64,000 nucleotides of DNA from assembly GCA_002102555.1 (NCBI GenBank), contig MCFL01000020.1, positions 1 to 64,000 of the forward strand, given 5' to 3'. Position numbers and translations under genes: made by a program. The DNA is from Catenaria anguillulae PL171 (lineage: Eukaryota; Blastocladiomycota; Blastocladiomycetes; Blastocladiales; Catenariaceae). The notes beneath the pieces were generated by a model, which worked only from the letters and a program-made list of their open reading frames with translations, ran no database searches and was not told the DNA's origin. Below, in pieces: positions 1 through 11,700 of this stretch; within the stretch, counting starts at the first letter, position 1, and each line of letters begins with the position of its first letter.

Positions 1-592
1 CATATGTACAGGCCAATCAACATTATGGGAAGAGCTGAATTGCGTAGGAGTCTGAAAAAAAGAGCTGATGTGCAAAGATATCGGGTACATGTGTGCCTCA
101 CACAAAGAACAGAAGAGTCAATAAATAACCAAGCGTTGTATAGGGGATCCGACGAGGAATCTGAACGATTGAAATGTACGTCAGTAAACACCTGACGTGC
201 CGGGTACGGCGAGTAGGCAGACATGGGCAGATATCGACCGAAGGCATGGAATCCCGTCTATGATGGGCTTGGAGCAACATTTACCATTTACAAAACCACT
301 AACTTACGTTGAGCCAGGTGGCACATACAGGCATGAATGCTCGGGAACAAACGGCGCCGCGTTTCCAGGGTTGTGCGTGTACGTGTACGAGTAGGTCTGG
401 ACGAGATGACAGGGATGTTAGAAACCAAATGCAAACGGGTTGCGGATGAAAACAGCCTCAGAGAAAGTACCTGCTCGTTCAACATCCACCTTCCCCTCCG
501 CCTCCCTCTCAGCCGGCCAGTGACGATCCATTCGCCACATTCGTCCGTTGGGCCCTCCAACATCTTGGTCACATCCTCGGAATATGCATCGG
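1..592. other. No gene recognised; 3' flank of the PRMT gene
   Basis: Only short overlapping open frames are seen, with no recognisable domain. The part nearest position 592 is probably 3' untranslated sequence of the neighbouring minus-strand methyltransferase gene. Nothing else can be supported. Confidence 0.4.
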
Positions 593-1890
593 TCAAGGCT
601 TGCTCTGCGTCCCCAACCCATCCGAGCCAGGAACCAAAACCATCTCGCCCATCATGGTGTAACTGCGCATGGCATTGACCTTGCCACGAATCCACCCCTT
701 GACACGATCCCCGGCATTCACGGCCAACGGCTCCATGAACAAGAATCGAATCTGCTGCCAATGCGTCGTAGCGGCCTGCGGCGCCGTCGTCATGACAACC
801 GTATCCACGTCGCCCATGGCCGCCGCGGCATGCATGGCTGATGGCGCAAACGTCAAGTCGAACCATCCGCCAATACCATGAATGAGTCCCGTGTAGCCAA
901 CGGTCCACTCAAAAGGCATGACGAGGTCGTGCAATTGGTCAATGGTCAGCGTGTGAAAGTCCATGTGCAGGCTCGGGGCCGTGGGTGTGCACATGAGCGA
1001 GTTTGGGTTGAAGTGGCCGACGACTGGAAGCGAAAAGTACTCGATGCAGGCTTGGTGGAAAAGGGGCGAGAGGTCGACGCCGAAAAAGTCGGTGGATTCC
1101 CACCATCGCGCTTTGGAGAGGGTGTCAGTGAAGAGGCTGGTATTTGTGCAGTTGAATCAGTGAGAATTTGTGGGACGTGAACAATTTCGGAGTGACAGGT
1201 TAACAAAACGGACAATGCGTCGGTGAATGGGGCCAAGTAGATTGAACCAGCAGACGGGAAAATGGTGCCACCAGGTTTCAGGAAGCGGTCGCGGGCAACG
1301 ACAAAGGATTCAAGCATGCGTTCTGTACGATTTGTGGCGATGCGGTCAAAGGCAACCTCGAGGCACGACTTAGGGCGATCAGGAAGGGCAAATACCATGA
1401 AACAAAAGCACACCAATCGGCTCTGAAATGAGCACATCGACCTTTGGCACCGCACTCTCGGGGACGTCCTCAACTTTCCCCTGCACAACAGTCACCTTGC
1501 CAAACAATGCGGGATTGTGCGCAGGAGACGCATCGACCAACTGCCGGATGCGGCGGGCCATGGCAGATGCCTCGACAGCAAACACATGACTTGCACCGGC
1601 CAATGCTGCAAAATACGACAAAATGCCCGATCCCGCGCCAAGGTCCATGACGAGGCGGTGCTGAAGATGGATCGGCTGTTGGCGGGCGAACAGATTGCTT
1701 GGTGGTACGCCTGCGTGCGGATCGTATCTTGGAGCATGTTTTGCTGGTGCGTCAGCAGGGCGTAATAGCCGAAATACATTGGATCGCGGCCCTCGACACC
1801 TGGACTGCTGCCGCCGTTGAAACGGTGGTGGATTGCACTCGTGGGCGGGTTGGTCGTTGCTTTGCTCTTTTCTGGACGGGTTCATGGCAA
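593..1890 (-). CDS. CARM1/PRMT4-type protein arginine methyltransferase
   Basis: Type I arginine methyltransferases transfer methyl groups from S-adenosylmethionine to arginines of histones and RNA-binding proteins. Reading from the right, the gene shows the YFGYYALLTHQQNMLQD entry helix, the SAM-binding motif VMDLGAGSGILSYFAA, the acidic loop (SEPIG, then ERMLES after an intron), the LAPFTD segment, GLIHGIGGWFD and the THW loop (THWQQIRFLF). The wording is closest to CARM1/PRMT4 rather than PRMT1 or PRMT5. Two introns fit: one of about 80 nt at 1319-1397 joins LLFH to ERMLES, and another at about 1140-1210 precedes SKARWW. One base appears to be missing near 1694, between AYHQAI and LFARQQPI, probably a CC read as C. 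The true start was not found; upstream coding exons probably lie in 1891-2340. The family is largely absent from Dikarya but kept in early-diverging fungi. Confidence 0.85.
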
Positions 1891-2340
1891 ATAAAAGCGC
1901 GGGGTTTCGAGGTAGGGACGATTGCATCGAGTAGCCTGACGCTCATAAGAACGACATCGGTACACTCAGGCTTGCTTGGATTGGTGTGTTTCTGTCAGTT
2001 GCAACAGCTCGTCTCAGGATGGGGCGCCCTTGGCCGCAACGACGATCGGCGGCCTCGTGTCCCACTCTTTCAATGTCCATGCAATGTCCATGGCCAGCCT
2101 CCTGGCCGTCGGTCGTGCTGCTGGTCGAGGAGGTCAGTGTTCGTTCGCAGCAGAGGTCGCCACTGTTGCTTGTCTGGATGCACATGTTGGCCAACCTGAA
2201 GGTCATCACACCCTGTGCTTACGGTGGCCGCCGGGAGGTTTTTTCCGTGCCCGCCCCATGGCACAGTCCATGAAATCCAAAAGCAGGAGGATACAACAGA
2301 GAATGCATGATGGTAAGATATACACATCAACCTCCTGACA
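1891..2340 (-). other. Probable 5' exon region of the PRMT gene
   Basis: The reading frame of the methyltransferase meets a stop near 1884, so at least one upstream exon is expected. A strong donor (GTAAGC on the minus strand at 2222-2217) ends an open stretch with ATGs near 2305 and 2269. No PH-like CARM1 N-terminal domain can be recognised, so no exon is proposed. Confidence 0.3.
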
Positions 2341-2379
2341 CACGACGTATGTGTTATTCTCATCTCGACAACTCACCCA

Positions 2380-3040
2380 TCACTCCTCCAAATCGACTTG
2401 GTCCGACTTGCTTTCATCACCGTGCAACTTCAATCCGTCCAACACGCCTTCCATGATCCCACCTCCCTCTGCCCTGCAAGGAATGGGGACAAACATCCAC
2501 CAATCCCAATCGAACCGCTCAAGGTACCGGCCCAAAAGCAAAACCTGCTCCAACTCTTCACTCAACACGTCTGGCGCTTCTACAATCACCTTCCTCACGC
2601 CAGCCCCGTGCGCACACACATCCAACCACACACTCGCCTTGCAAGGCGCGGCAACCAGCTGCCGTACCCGGGTCCTGGACATGCATGGGAATCTCGTTCC
2701 TGGGCCGATCCGTCAACACATCCACATCCTCTTCGGCCGCATACCGCATCCCACACGCGCCCAGCGCCACCGACGGATACCACGGCTGCTCGGTCTCGTG
2801 CTCGAGCTGTGCAAGCATTTCGCGATTGCTCGAGCGCCACGCATCGTCTTTGCGGCACCACCGGTCTGCGTCCACAACCACGGCCAGGTACCGCTGGATC
2901 TTGTGCACAAACAAGGTCCCTCGCGCGTACTTTGGCGTCTTGAAATGCCGCGAGCGAAATGGGTTGAGGCGGTTGAGCCGGCCAACGGAAGCGTTGAATG
3001 ATCCCATGATCGTATTTGGAGCGCAGTCGGCTTGCGCCAT
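2380..3040 (-). CDS. Hypothetical protein
   Basis: Not recognised. From the ATG at 3040 the frame opens with MAQADCAPNTIMGSFNAS and is rich in Arg, Trp and Cys. The frame then changes near 2660. A 70-nt intron with GTATGC donor and TCCAG acceptor (about 2670-2740) joins it cleanly, giving ...GACGMR then TRVRQLVAAPCK... and ending DQVDLEE at 2380. The product would be about 195 residues, with no signal peptide or membrane segment. It lies head to head with the TORC2 subunit gene, with about 320 bp between start codons, which suggests a shared promoter. The coherent intron and acidic C-terminus support a real gene; function is unknown. Confidence 0.5.
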
Positions 3041-3357
3041 GCTGTCGCCACCGTGCTGTTTGGTCAGGACGCAAGACTGTGAATGAAGTTTGGAGGTGAT
3101 CTCCGCAACCTTTGGAATGGGAGGTCAAGTGCGACCTATTCATTGACGAGAACGAAACCAAAGAGTTGCTTCGAGAACGCGCTTCTCGTTCTGGAATCAT
3201 TCTGGAGCCATCTCCACATGAAGGTGCCAGAGGGTCATGCCATATATGTACGTATGTCCAGCTTTACGAGGTGGACATATTTATGAATGAGAATTGGGTC
3301 AATATCAATTCAAGCTTGAGCAATCATCTTATCTTATTTCATCATGTCGCTGAGCAG

Positions 3358-4572
3358 ATGGGCCGCGTCAAAGACGGCCGCAAAGCTCTCGGCCTCGACA
3401 AACTCGATCCGCCAGCCGTCCATGCCTCAGACGATGGCACAACCTCATCCGACCCGCAATTGCAACTCACCTCGCCAACGACAACAGCAGGCACCGCATC
3501 CTCTTCCGCCACTGCCGCACCTCCACCCACTGGCGGGCACACAGCCACGGCCGCCGTCAACAACGCACACCTGACCTCGGTCATTGCACCCTTCCTTAAC
3601 CCGCGCCTCTCGACATCTTCCTCCATCGCCGGCCTCGCACCTCCGCTCCCTGGCGGACCACCTGCTTCGGCACCGTCACCTACCTCACCGCGGTCCCCCA
3701 CGTTCCAGCAGCAGCACCACCTATTTGACAGCGCGTCCGATGGCGTTGGCGACCAGGTCTGGGACACTATCGAGTCGCGCGTCCTTCCGCTATTTGTCGG
3801 CGAAGGCCTCAACTCTACTGTCGAGGAAATCAACTTCTTGTTGTCGCGTTACCTCGCCCAGCAGCTTTACGGAACCATTCTCGAAGAGCTCAAGGACCTG
3901 TTGCGCGAGGGCGTGCATCGGCTCATGGCCAAGTTTCTCACGCCCGATGTGGTGTTTCCAGACCCTTTGGTTTCTATCGGAATGCCATCGTTGGCCGCAC
4001 CGGCCGTCCCAGCATCCCAGTCCAAGTACCTCATCCGATGGACCGAAATCTGGACTTTTTACTTTTCCGTCGTGCTGCCCTACCTGCAATCCGTGTTTCT
4101 GCCTCTACAAGCCGAAATCAAGGGCTCGCGACTCGTCAATTCCGTCCGCACACTCGTCCTGCTCGCCTTCCGCGACCGCGCCGTCCTCCCACACATTGAC
4201 TCGATTCAGGTCCTTGTTGGCGCACTTGCCGCCGAGTTTTCGCCAACCACCACCAGCACACACCGTGCGGGCGTGCGCATTTCCACTCTATCCATCTCGT
4301 CATTGACACCTGCCGCACAGCAAGAGCCGAGCGCAACAGCCACGCCAATGGCAGAGGCCAGAATTGCTCAGTTGCAGCAAATGTTGCTTGTGTTGGGCGA
4401 CTTGCCGTGGGCGGGCCGGCAGCAGGCGCGGCGGCAAAGGGCGCAGAGGATGGTAAAGTCAAGCAGATCAAGGCCATGCAGGTGCCGATGCGGACAGTGG
4501 TGGCTCGGGTCAGGGCGCAGGTTGCTGCAGCAGGAAGTCAGCGGCGGGTGCAAATGGTGGGGCGTGTCATGA
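3358..4572 (+). CDS. TORC2 subunit, HbrB/Bit61/PRR5 family
   Basis: HbrB-domain proteins (yeast Bit61/Bit2, mammalian PRR5/Protor) are accessory subunits of TOR complex 2 at the plasma membrane. After a low-complexity Thr/Ser/Pro/Ala N-terminus of about 120 residues comes the conserved core: QVWDTIESRVLPLFVGEGL, then STVEEINFLLSRY, a helical stretch ILEELKDLLREGVHRL, and RWTEIWTFYFSVVLPYLQSVF followed by VRTLVLLAFRDRAVLP. This pattern is typical of the family. The frame is open further upstream, and an ATG at 3283 is an alternative start. Near 4405 a one-base slip may move the true C-terminus into a Lys/Arg-rich frame (GKVKQIKAMQVPMRTVVARV), so the last 50 residues are doubtful. Confidence 0.8.
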   Translation: MGRVKDGRKALGLDKLDPPAVHASDDGTTSSDPQLQLTSPTTTAGTASSSATAAPPPTGGHTATAAVNNAHLTSVIAPFLNPRLSTSSSIAGLAPPLPGGPPASAPSPTSPRSPTFQQQHHLFDSASDGVGDQVWDTIESRVLPLFVGEGLNSTVEEINFLLSRYLAQQLYGTILEELKDLLREGVHRLMAKFLTPDVVFPDPLVSIGMPSLAAPAVPASQSKYLIRWTEIWTFYFSVVLPYLQSVFLPLQAEIKGSRLVNSVRTLVLLAFRDRAVLPHIDSIQVLVGALAAEFSPTTTSTHRAGVRISTLSISSLTPAAQQEPSATATPMAEARIAQLQQMLLVLGDLPWAGRQQARRQRAQRMVKSSRSRPCRCRCGQWWLGSGRRLLQQEVSGGCKWWGVS

Positions 4573-7228
4573 TTATGTTCATGGTTCTGGATGCAAATTA
4601 CATTCCAGTTTGAATCATGTTTGAATTTGCGAATGTGGCATTCTTTACTCACATGGACCCCCACATTGCACTACTCGTCTTCACGGCGTTAGGTGTGGTT
4701 GAGCCGTGCTTGCTGCGCGATCTCTCGGCTCCTCACACCATTGCTTGGATATCCGTCTCGGTTGCAGGTGTTTATTTCCCAACGACTGAGCAATGGTCCT
4801 GCGAGGACTCGTGCCAGTGCCCATCATCCAGCATGCTGTCAAGTTCTTGGAGTCGGACAATCCTGTTTTCACTTACCTACCAAGCAGGGTGCGCGTGGCA
4901 CTCGCCCAAAGCCCAAGGCCGCCGCCACTGGTCGCCATGTTTGACCGTGTTTGGGTTTGGACAGGCCCTCAAATGGTTCTGATCCGATGAAAACAAACTT
5001 GTTTCTGCCGACATTTCATTGTAATACGCTGCGCACTGACGCTGGCTCAGCTGACAAGCATAATCGCATCATTAGCATAGTCATTCCACATGGTTTCAAT
5101 CACTGTCGTGGCTGTTCCACAACAAAATCATGCATTTCAAACGGGACACAAGCGCGGGAATGACTCCATCAAGACCAGGTTCGAGTAATCCGTTGCCTGG
5201 CAATGAAAAATGGCGCAGATGGAGATCTGGCCACTGAAATCTTCCACAAGCGAAACGGTCGGGATACACCACCCAAGTCAAGCAAAAACTTGAAAAGGGG
5301 TGGTGGAAATCCAGAGAGGCAATGTGAATGGAGTGTGGACCATGGTCTTTTTGCGTGCATGTATGGCCTCGCGGTAGGGTTAAAAAAATGTTTTCCCCCA
5401 TCGCCCAGGCCAGAAATTTGCATCTAGCTGCTTCACACGCGTTGATGGATCATTCCATTGAAGTTGATAATGGGAAACTGGGCGTTTGCAGCAGCAGCAT
5501 AGGGACAGTCGCTGGCGGCTCTCAAGGCAAGGAATCATTGGGTTATTCTGGAATGACAACTCGTGTTGACTGAGAGTAACGCATGGAGCAAAAATCATCA
5601 TGTCAGACGCGTCAAGGCAATGCACAAAAAAATGTGAATTGCGGCTTATTGGGCAGGAGTATTGACAACATAGATTCCGGCACACCTTGAGCAAATTCTA
5701 ATCGATCTCGAATGCATGCAAGACTGCTCATGAAGAAGCCCGAAGACAAATAGCTGAATGGAAGCCAAAAGTGGCCCGCTGACTTGCAAGTTGACAACGT
5801 GTGTGGTCAATGCTAGAACGTGCGAGCGCCAAGCTAGCGGGAGTTGCATTCGTACTGCTGATGAGATTGGGCAAAGTTGTGTATTTATACTGATGCGACT
5901 GCTGAAAGCATCCATCCCGATCGATAGGATGATTCTTTTATACCTCATGCAATGTTTTCGGACTGAGCTTGCGTCATTTGTGGACTTTCATTCACGATCA
6001 TTCAGCATTCCGTGATCCCCCCCCCCATCACCATGGCAAGACGAGCGACGAGCCGACAACGCCATCGCCTTCCACCCGTCTGTCTGGCACAACGTCTCAT
6101 CCACGCCACGAATACCAACAGCTTCCATCTCGCGAGCTCCTGGCGTTTCCAATTCACATTTGTCTCCGATATACCATGATGAAACCTCCTGCCCGTCAAG
6201 TTCTTGTAAGACTTCGCTGGCTCCGAGTCCGGCTGACCGAGTCAGGTGGCAGGTCCATGTTGTCATTTTCTTGGGCCTCTAGCACAGCAACAGCAGCAGA
6301 GTGGCACCGGCTGGCGTTGCGGTCTGCACAGTGCCGCCAGGGGACCGAGTGCCGACCATGATCGATCGAGGGCCGAGGCGACATCAAGGTCGGCTTCAAT
6401 CCAGGCTTCTATCAGTCCTCGCTCTTTCAACCAAACCAACCTCTCTGGGCAATCGCAATCTCAAGATTGATCGCCGTGCCACTGGCAGCGGCCTTCACTC
6501 ATCACACTCACAGCTGCCGGGCGCCGCAGCCTCGCCTTGTCCCGCTCGCACCATACCCACCCACTGACCCCAGTTCCAGTTCGGCAGGCAATGCTCAAAT
6601 CCCCTGTCGATGCTGCGGCCGACGTACACGTGCGCTCGAGTGATCCGCCCTCGCCCTCAGGGGCCCTTGCCGGCCCAGGATCCGTACTTTCACTCTGGCA
6701 TGCGATTCTCGTGCGCTGCCGAATCCAAGTCCAGTCCAAGTCCAAGTCCAGTCCAGTTCAAGTCCAAGTCCAAGTCCAAGTCCAAAGCGGAATGCCCCGG
6801 GCAGACATCTTGATTCGCACAAGCAAGCGGAAGACCGCGCTTCATTCATTCAGTGGCAAAATGAGATCACCAAAGCCATGGTGGGGTATGCAAAATGCAC
6901 GTTACCATCCCGCCCGCCCCGCTCGTGTACTCGGCCCAGTCGGCTCCTTCGCTCACCGCCCCTTCATGGCTGTTATCAAATGTCATCCTACCACATCCCA
7001 CTCAGGCTTCGACGCGATGACCAGCGCGTAATCGCTGACGCCACCAAGGAAGTCCACCGTCCGTTCTCCGGCTCCCTCCCGGTGTCCCCTCGCCTCGCGC
7101 CGCTTACCACGCTGGGCTGCCGCAAGCTCCAAGCCACTCTTCCACAGTCAACGGCATGACGATCGCCACGCCTCCTCGACCTCTATTCGCTTTTTCCACT
7201 CGGCATTTGACTCATTTTTCCGCCATTC
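4573..7228. other. Gene-poor stretch, no supported gene
   Basis: About 2.6 kb with only short overlapping frames. A 65-residue plus-strand frame at 4793-4990 (VPIIQHAVKFLESDNPVFTY...) is the only one with protein-like composition, and no family could be assigned. A run of ten C lies at about 6017-6026 and a hexamer-type repeat at 6724-6785. I see no RNA gene. Confidence 0.4.
6724..6785. repeat. Imperfect tandem repeat of TCCAAG/TCCAG units
   Basis: About ten head-to-tail copies of a 5-6 nt unit (TCCAG or TCCAAG) are visible, the last four perfectly in phase. It is a simple-sequence array in non-coding DNA and likely length-variable. Confidence 0.85.
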
Positions 7229-8520
7229 TTGACCGATTGGACGGCCGTGGCTTTTTTCTGCTCGTGGGAGGTGCCCGTCTCCCTGACCCCATCGGCACAG
7301 GAGGAGCTATGTTGGTGGAAGTACGCCCTTCAGGACTGGAATGAGCGGACATTGATCGTGACGCCGCCCGAGGTGGAGGTGACGACGGACACCTCAGGTA
7401 TAGGCTGGGGTTTCGTGGTGGATGGCCAGGCCACGCAAGGACGGTGGACCGAGTCGGTTGGCCAGCGCTCGTCAAACTGGCGCGAGCTGCGGGTGAATCT
7501 TCATGCCGTGGAAGGGAACGCGCATGCCTGGGCGGGCAAGCGCGTGAAACTGCGCTCCGACAACATGACAGCCATAGCCTTCGTCAATCGCCAAGGTGGG
7601 CACGCGAGTCGCGCGCTGCTCGATCTCGCGAAGCGCATTTGGGCCCTGTGCATCGAGTACCGGGTCGACCTCGTGACCCAACACATCAAAGGTGTTGACA
7701 ACGTTGCCGCCGACCTTGCCTCACGTGTCTTTGACAACCACGGGTACGGTCTTTGGCGAGGCGCATTCGACTTCGTTACATCCCGCTGGGGTCTGTGGTG
7801 CTTGGACCCGTTTCGCGTCGCCAGGCAACGCCCACTGCGCCGAGTACTGGGCCTTGCTGCTCGACCTGGGCTCAAGCGGCACAGACGCGTTTGCAAAGTC
7901 TCGCTGGCTGCGCGTCGGGTACTATGCCTTCCCACCTCCGCGGCTCCTGCCCCGGCTGTTGGCGCCTCGGCTGATCTTCTGGTTGCGGAGATGGTGGTAG
8001 TGACCCCAGCCTGGTTCGGGGCTCCATGGATTCCGTCGTGTCGGCTGCACACGACCACGCCGCCGCTGTGGTTGCCCGCGTCGGCAACCTTGTCCCACCG
8101 AAACACTTTCACCAGGCTTTGTCAACCTCGCGAGGCGTCCTTGTTTGGCGCTTGTGCTGGAGGCGACGTTGGACCGCGGTGTCGCTCCGGACGCGGCCGT
8201 CATGGTGACACTGCAGTCACATGCCCCTTCCACGATCAAATCTTGGGTCTCTCGCTTCACCAGTTTTGAGGCTTGGTGCTTCGCGGCGGGCCACGATCCG
8301 TACATCCCGAACGTGGGTGCCCTTGCAACGGTGGTAGTGCAGGCGCGCCGCTTGGCTTTTGAGTCGTTGCGTGCGATGGCTTCCTCCATTTGCGGCGTAT
8401 GGCAGGCCATGTCGGATATCTCCTTGTTGGGTGACATCTCTTTGTATGCTGTGAGCAGTTTACTGCAACCTCTTACAACTAAGGCGCATGTCGGAATGCC
8501 GTTTGGCGGGAATAACTGAG
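7229..8520 (+). mobile_element. Broken DIRS-type (tyrosine-recombinase) retrotransposon remnant
   Basis: The left part encodes a DIRS/Ngaro-style RNase H-like domain: TDTSGIGWGFVVDG, then LRSDNMTAIAFVNRQGG and the end motif HIKGVDNVAADLASR. Further right, about 120 residues resemble the N-terminal DNA-binding part of a tyrosine recombinase (APSTIKSWVSRFTSFEAWC). This RNase H plus tyrosine recombinase order is characteristic of DIRS-like elements. No reverse transcriptase, gag-like gene or terminal repeats were recognised, so it is a truncated, non-functional fossil with several breaks. Age cannot be estimated without terminal repeats. Confidence 0.7.
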
Positions 8521-8742
8521 AATATTGGCATCAGAAGCATGGATTCCCTGGCTTTCACCAAGTCGAGCAGCCGAGTAAAGAACCACAGCGTGGTGAAAAA
8601 GCTGTAAAGGACAGTAATACAGATAGGGAAAGCAACTTGACCTGGGGTCGACTTTCATTCCGCTCACTGCAACTTTGCTCAAACGAGAAATAAACACAAC
8701 CCACGAAACGGAATGCGAACCATCATGATTACCATCTAACTT
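8521..8742. other. Short spacer with no feature
   Basis: Lies between the retrotransposon remnant and the 3' end of the AROM gene. It probably contains the AROM 3' untranslated region. Confidence 0.4.
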
Positions 8743-11700
8743 TCAATGCTTGTGGTGCCCATACACACCCTCGGTCATTGCTTCCCTTGGTGCCCTCATC
8801 CCCGTCCACCGCTCAAACTGACCCACGCCTTGTTCGAGTAACACCTCCATCCCATGGACGAGTTGGATCTCTGCGCGTTGCGCGAGAGCCGCTTGGACAA
8901 TCGGTGTCGGCTCGCCATACACCATTTCGACAAGCACTTGCGTCTCCGAGAACCAAGCCTGCGGCCACTTGTCGCCGTGCTCGACGCGGGCTTGCTGCAC
9001 ATCCCGTGGCAACGTGGACACGACAACGGCAAAGCCGCCGTCAGCGGGAACGGTATCATCGAGGCCAACAGCGAGCAATTCCACCTCACGAGCAAGGGCA
9101 ATCTCGGCGAAATCCTTGATGAGCGCCTGAGCCCTGGCCACGGTCCGATTCGCAACCACGACACGTTTGACATTGGGCGACCCAACATCATCGGGCGTCA
9201 GCAAAGCATACACGGCCGCGCGGCAGTTCCACCCGCACCCAGCACAAGAGCACTCACCACCTCCTTCTCGCTGTGCCTGCCGCCCGTCGTCCACTTGGTA
9301 CGGATGCCAACGCGAATCCCCTCCACATCGGTATTGTCACCCACGAGCTGCGAACCGTCCTTGCTGAATGAAATGGTATTGATGGCGCCAATCGCCCTTG
9401 CCGCCGGCGTCACCTGATCGCAAAGCACATGCACCTTTTCCTTGAGCGGGATCGTCACCGAGCACCCACCAAACTGCGAGTTGGACTTGCTGACGAGCTG
9501 ACGCAATGGCTCGTCCACCTCGCTCGCCGAATGCAGGTCGTACGTGAACGGCAACCCGAGCGCCTGAAATCCGGCATTGTGCATGGCAGGCGACCGCGAG
9601 TGCTCGATCGGATGGCCCAGCAAATAAAACTTGCGGCGCGGCTGAATCACGCCGCATGCGCCAAGGGCGTGGTGGATTTGCTTGATGGACATTTGGCCGG
9701 GTGCCGCCGCAGCCAGGTCCTCGTGTGTCACGGGCGTCAGGACCTTGTTGAGCACGCGCGACAGCTGGCCGTGCGGGCCCATGTGGATGGCAATCAGCGG
9801 CGTGCGGTAGCCGAGCAGGTCGCGGGCAACGCGTTCGACAAACGATGCCAGGTCGTGGTTGTCTTGGATCGAGTGTGCGCGGCCAACGAGTTTGACAATG
9901 TCGCCGAATGCGGCAGCCAAGTACAGTTGCGTGCACCAGTGGACGCGGTGCTTGTGGAAAGAATAGGTGCCGCTTGGATCGTGGTATGACAGAAGTGTGA
10001 GAACGCCACGGGATTTGGCTTGGACCTGGAGCGACTTGAGGGTTTGCAGCGGGAGTGTCGTTTCAATGTCAATCATGTCGGTGCCCCAGCGGATAGCCGT
10101 CGATAGCAGGTCGACAGCTTGCGACTGCTGCGTGTCGGGCCAGGTACCTGCTTGCGATTGCGTGCGGATGGTGAAAATGATGGGCAAGTTGGGACCAACA
10201 ATCCTGCGCAGAGTAAAGAACGCGGAGGCAACCGATTCCACGTCGTGTTGGGCCAGCAGGTCAACACGCAACTCGACAGCGTCGGTTGCTTGAGTGACAT
10301 GTCGAATCAAGTCGGCTTGTTGGTCAGTGATTTGAGGCAGTGTCAGCGACACAAACGACGTCAGGGGCGATGCTGTCGACGACACCTTGAGCGTTGAACC
10401 AGTCACCCGTTTGAGCATGGACGCACGGACCGCTTCGGCATTGGCTGTGGACGCAGTCACCGACTTGACAAACTCAGCAAATTGTGCCTCTACTGCCGCC
10501 CAATCATACGACGACAACCCGTCCTCGCTGCTCGTCGCCGCTGCGAAAAACTCGGCCCCCGCACACGTCTCGTACCACGCACGCCGACGCTCCCAAATCT
10601 TGCTCGCTGGCTCACCCAACGACGGACGATTGCTCGACTCGAGCTCGGCAAGCACATGCTCCATCTTGCGCCGCACATGAATGACAGCCACATGGCCTTC
10701 CAATCCCTTGAGCAGGTTGCGCGACTCGGGTGTTTCCACAACCCCACCACCACACGCAATCACAGTCTGGGTCGGACACTTGGCCACCAATTCGCGCAGC
10801 AGCTCGGCCTCTTTGCGGCGGAACGCCGACCAGTCGCCACCGTGGGCGGCAACGTACTCGCCAATGGGCTGCCCGTCGTGGCGGCGTACAAATTCCTCGT
10901 CCACGTCCAAGAACGTGTATCCTAGATCGCGCGCCGCTGCACGGCCAAGCGACGTCTTTCCCGCGCCGCGCATCCCAATCAAGACCACGGACGCTGCGGG
11001 TCCTTGTTGCGCCTTGCTGGCCGCTGCCTTGTGTGCAGGCCCATGCGACGGCACCACGTCGTATCCACCCACTTGCACACCCAACACACCCTCCAACGTG
11101 TCCCACCACGCGGGCCACGTCTTTTCGACACACTTGCGTTCCTCGACATTTGCGCCGACCAGCGTGCCCAGTACCGAAAACGACATGGCGACGCGATGAT
11201 CGTCGTAGCAATACACGGACGGGGCAGGAGACTTGACCAACCCTGTCCAGTCCTTGCCCACAACCGTCAACCCATCCTCGTGCTCGTCCGTCTCCACGCC
11301 AAACTTTGCCAGCTCGTCGCGCATGGCTTTTATCCGGTTACACTCCTTGACGCGCTGATTAGCAATCCCCGAAATCACGGTGCGCGTGGACCCGTCCTGC
11401 GCATTTGGCGCATTGGCAACCGCCGCGAGCACGGCTGCCGTCAAGAACGCGTCCGTCAAATGCTCCATGTCAATGTTGCCGAGCGCACGCAATTTGCCAG
11501 GTGCCGGACCAACAACCGTTGTTTCGGCCGCAGATTGCGTCACAGTGCACCCCATGGGCGCAAGCACGTCGAGCGCAAACCTGGCGTCGCCCTGCAGCGA
11601 CGCCGAGCCCATGTGCGGGACCGTGACTGCGCGGCCCGTGATGGCGGCCACGGCCAGCGGGTATGTGGCAGATGAGGCGTCGGGTTCAACAATATAGTCG

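Noticed and set aside
4793-4990. Small gene with VPIIQHAVKFLESDNPVF
   Set aside because: Too short, no family, and no supporting upstream or downstream exon.
6537-7031. A Lys/Ser-Val/Gln repeat protein
   Set aside because: The frame is created by the TCCAAG repeat and has no other support.
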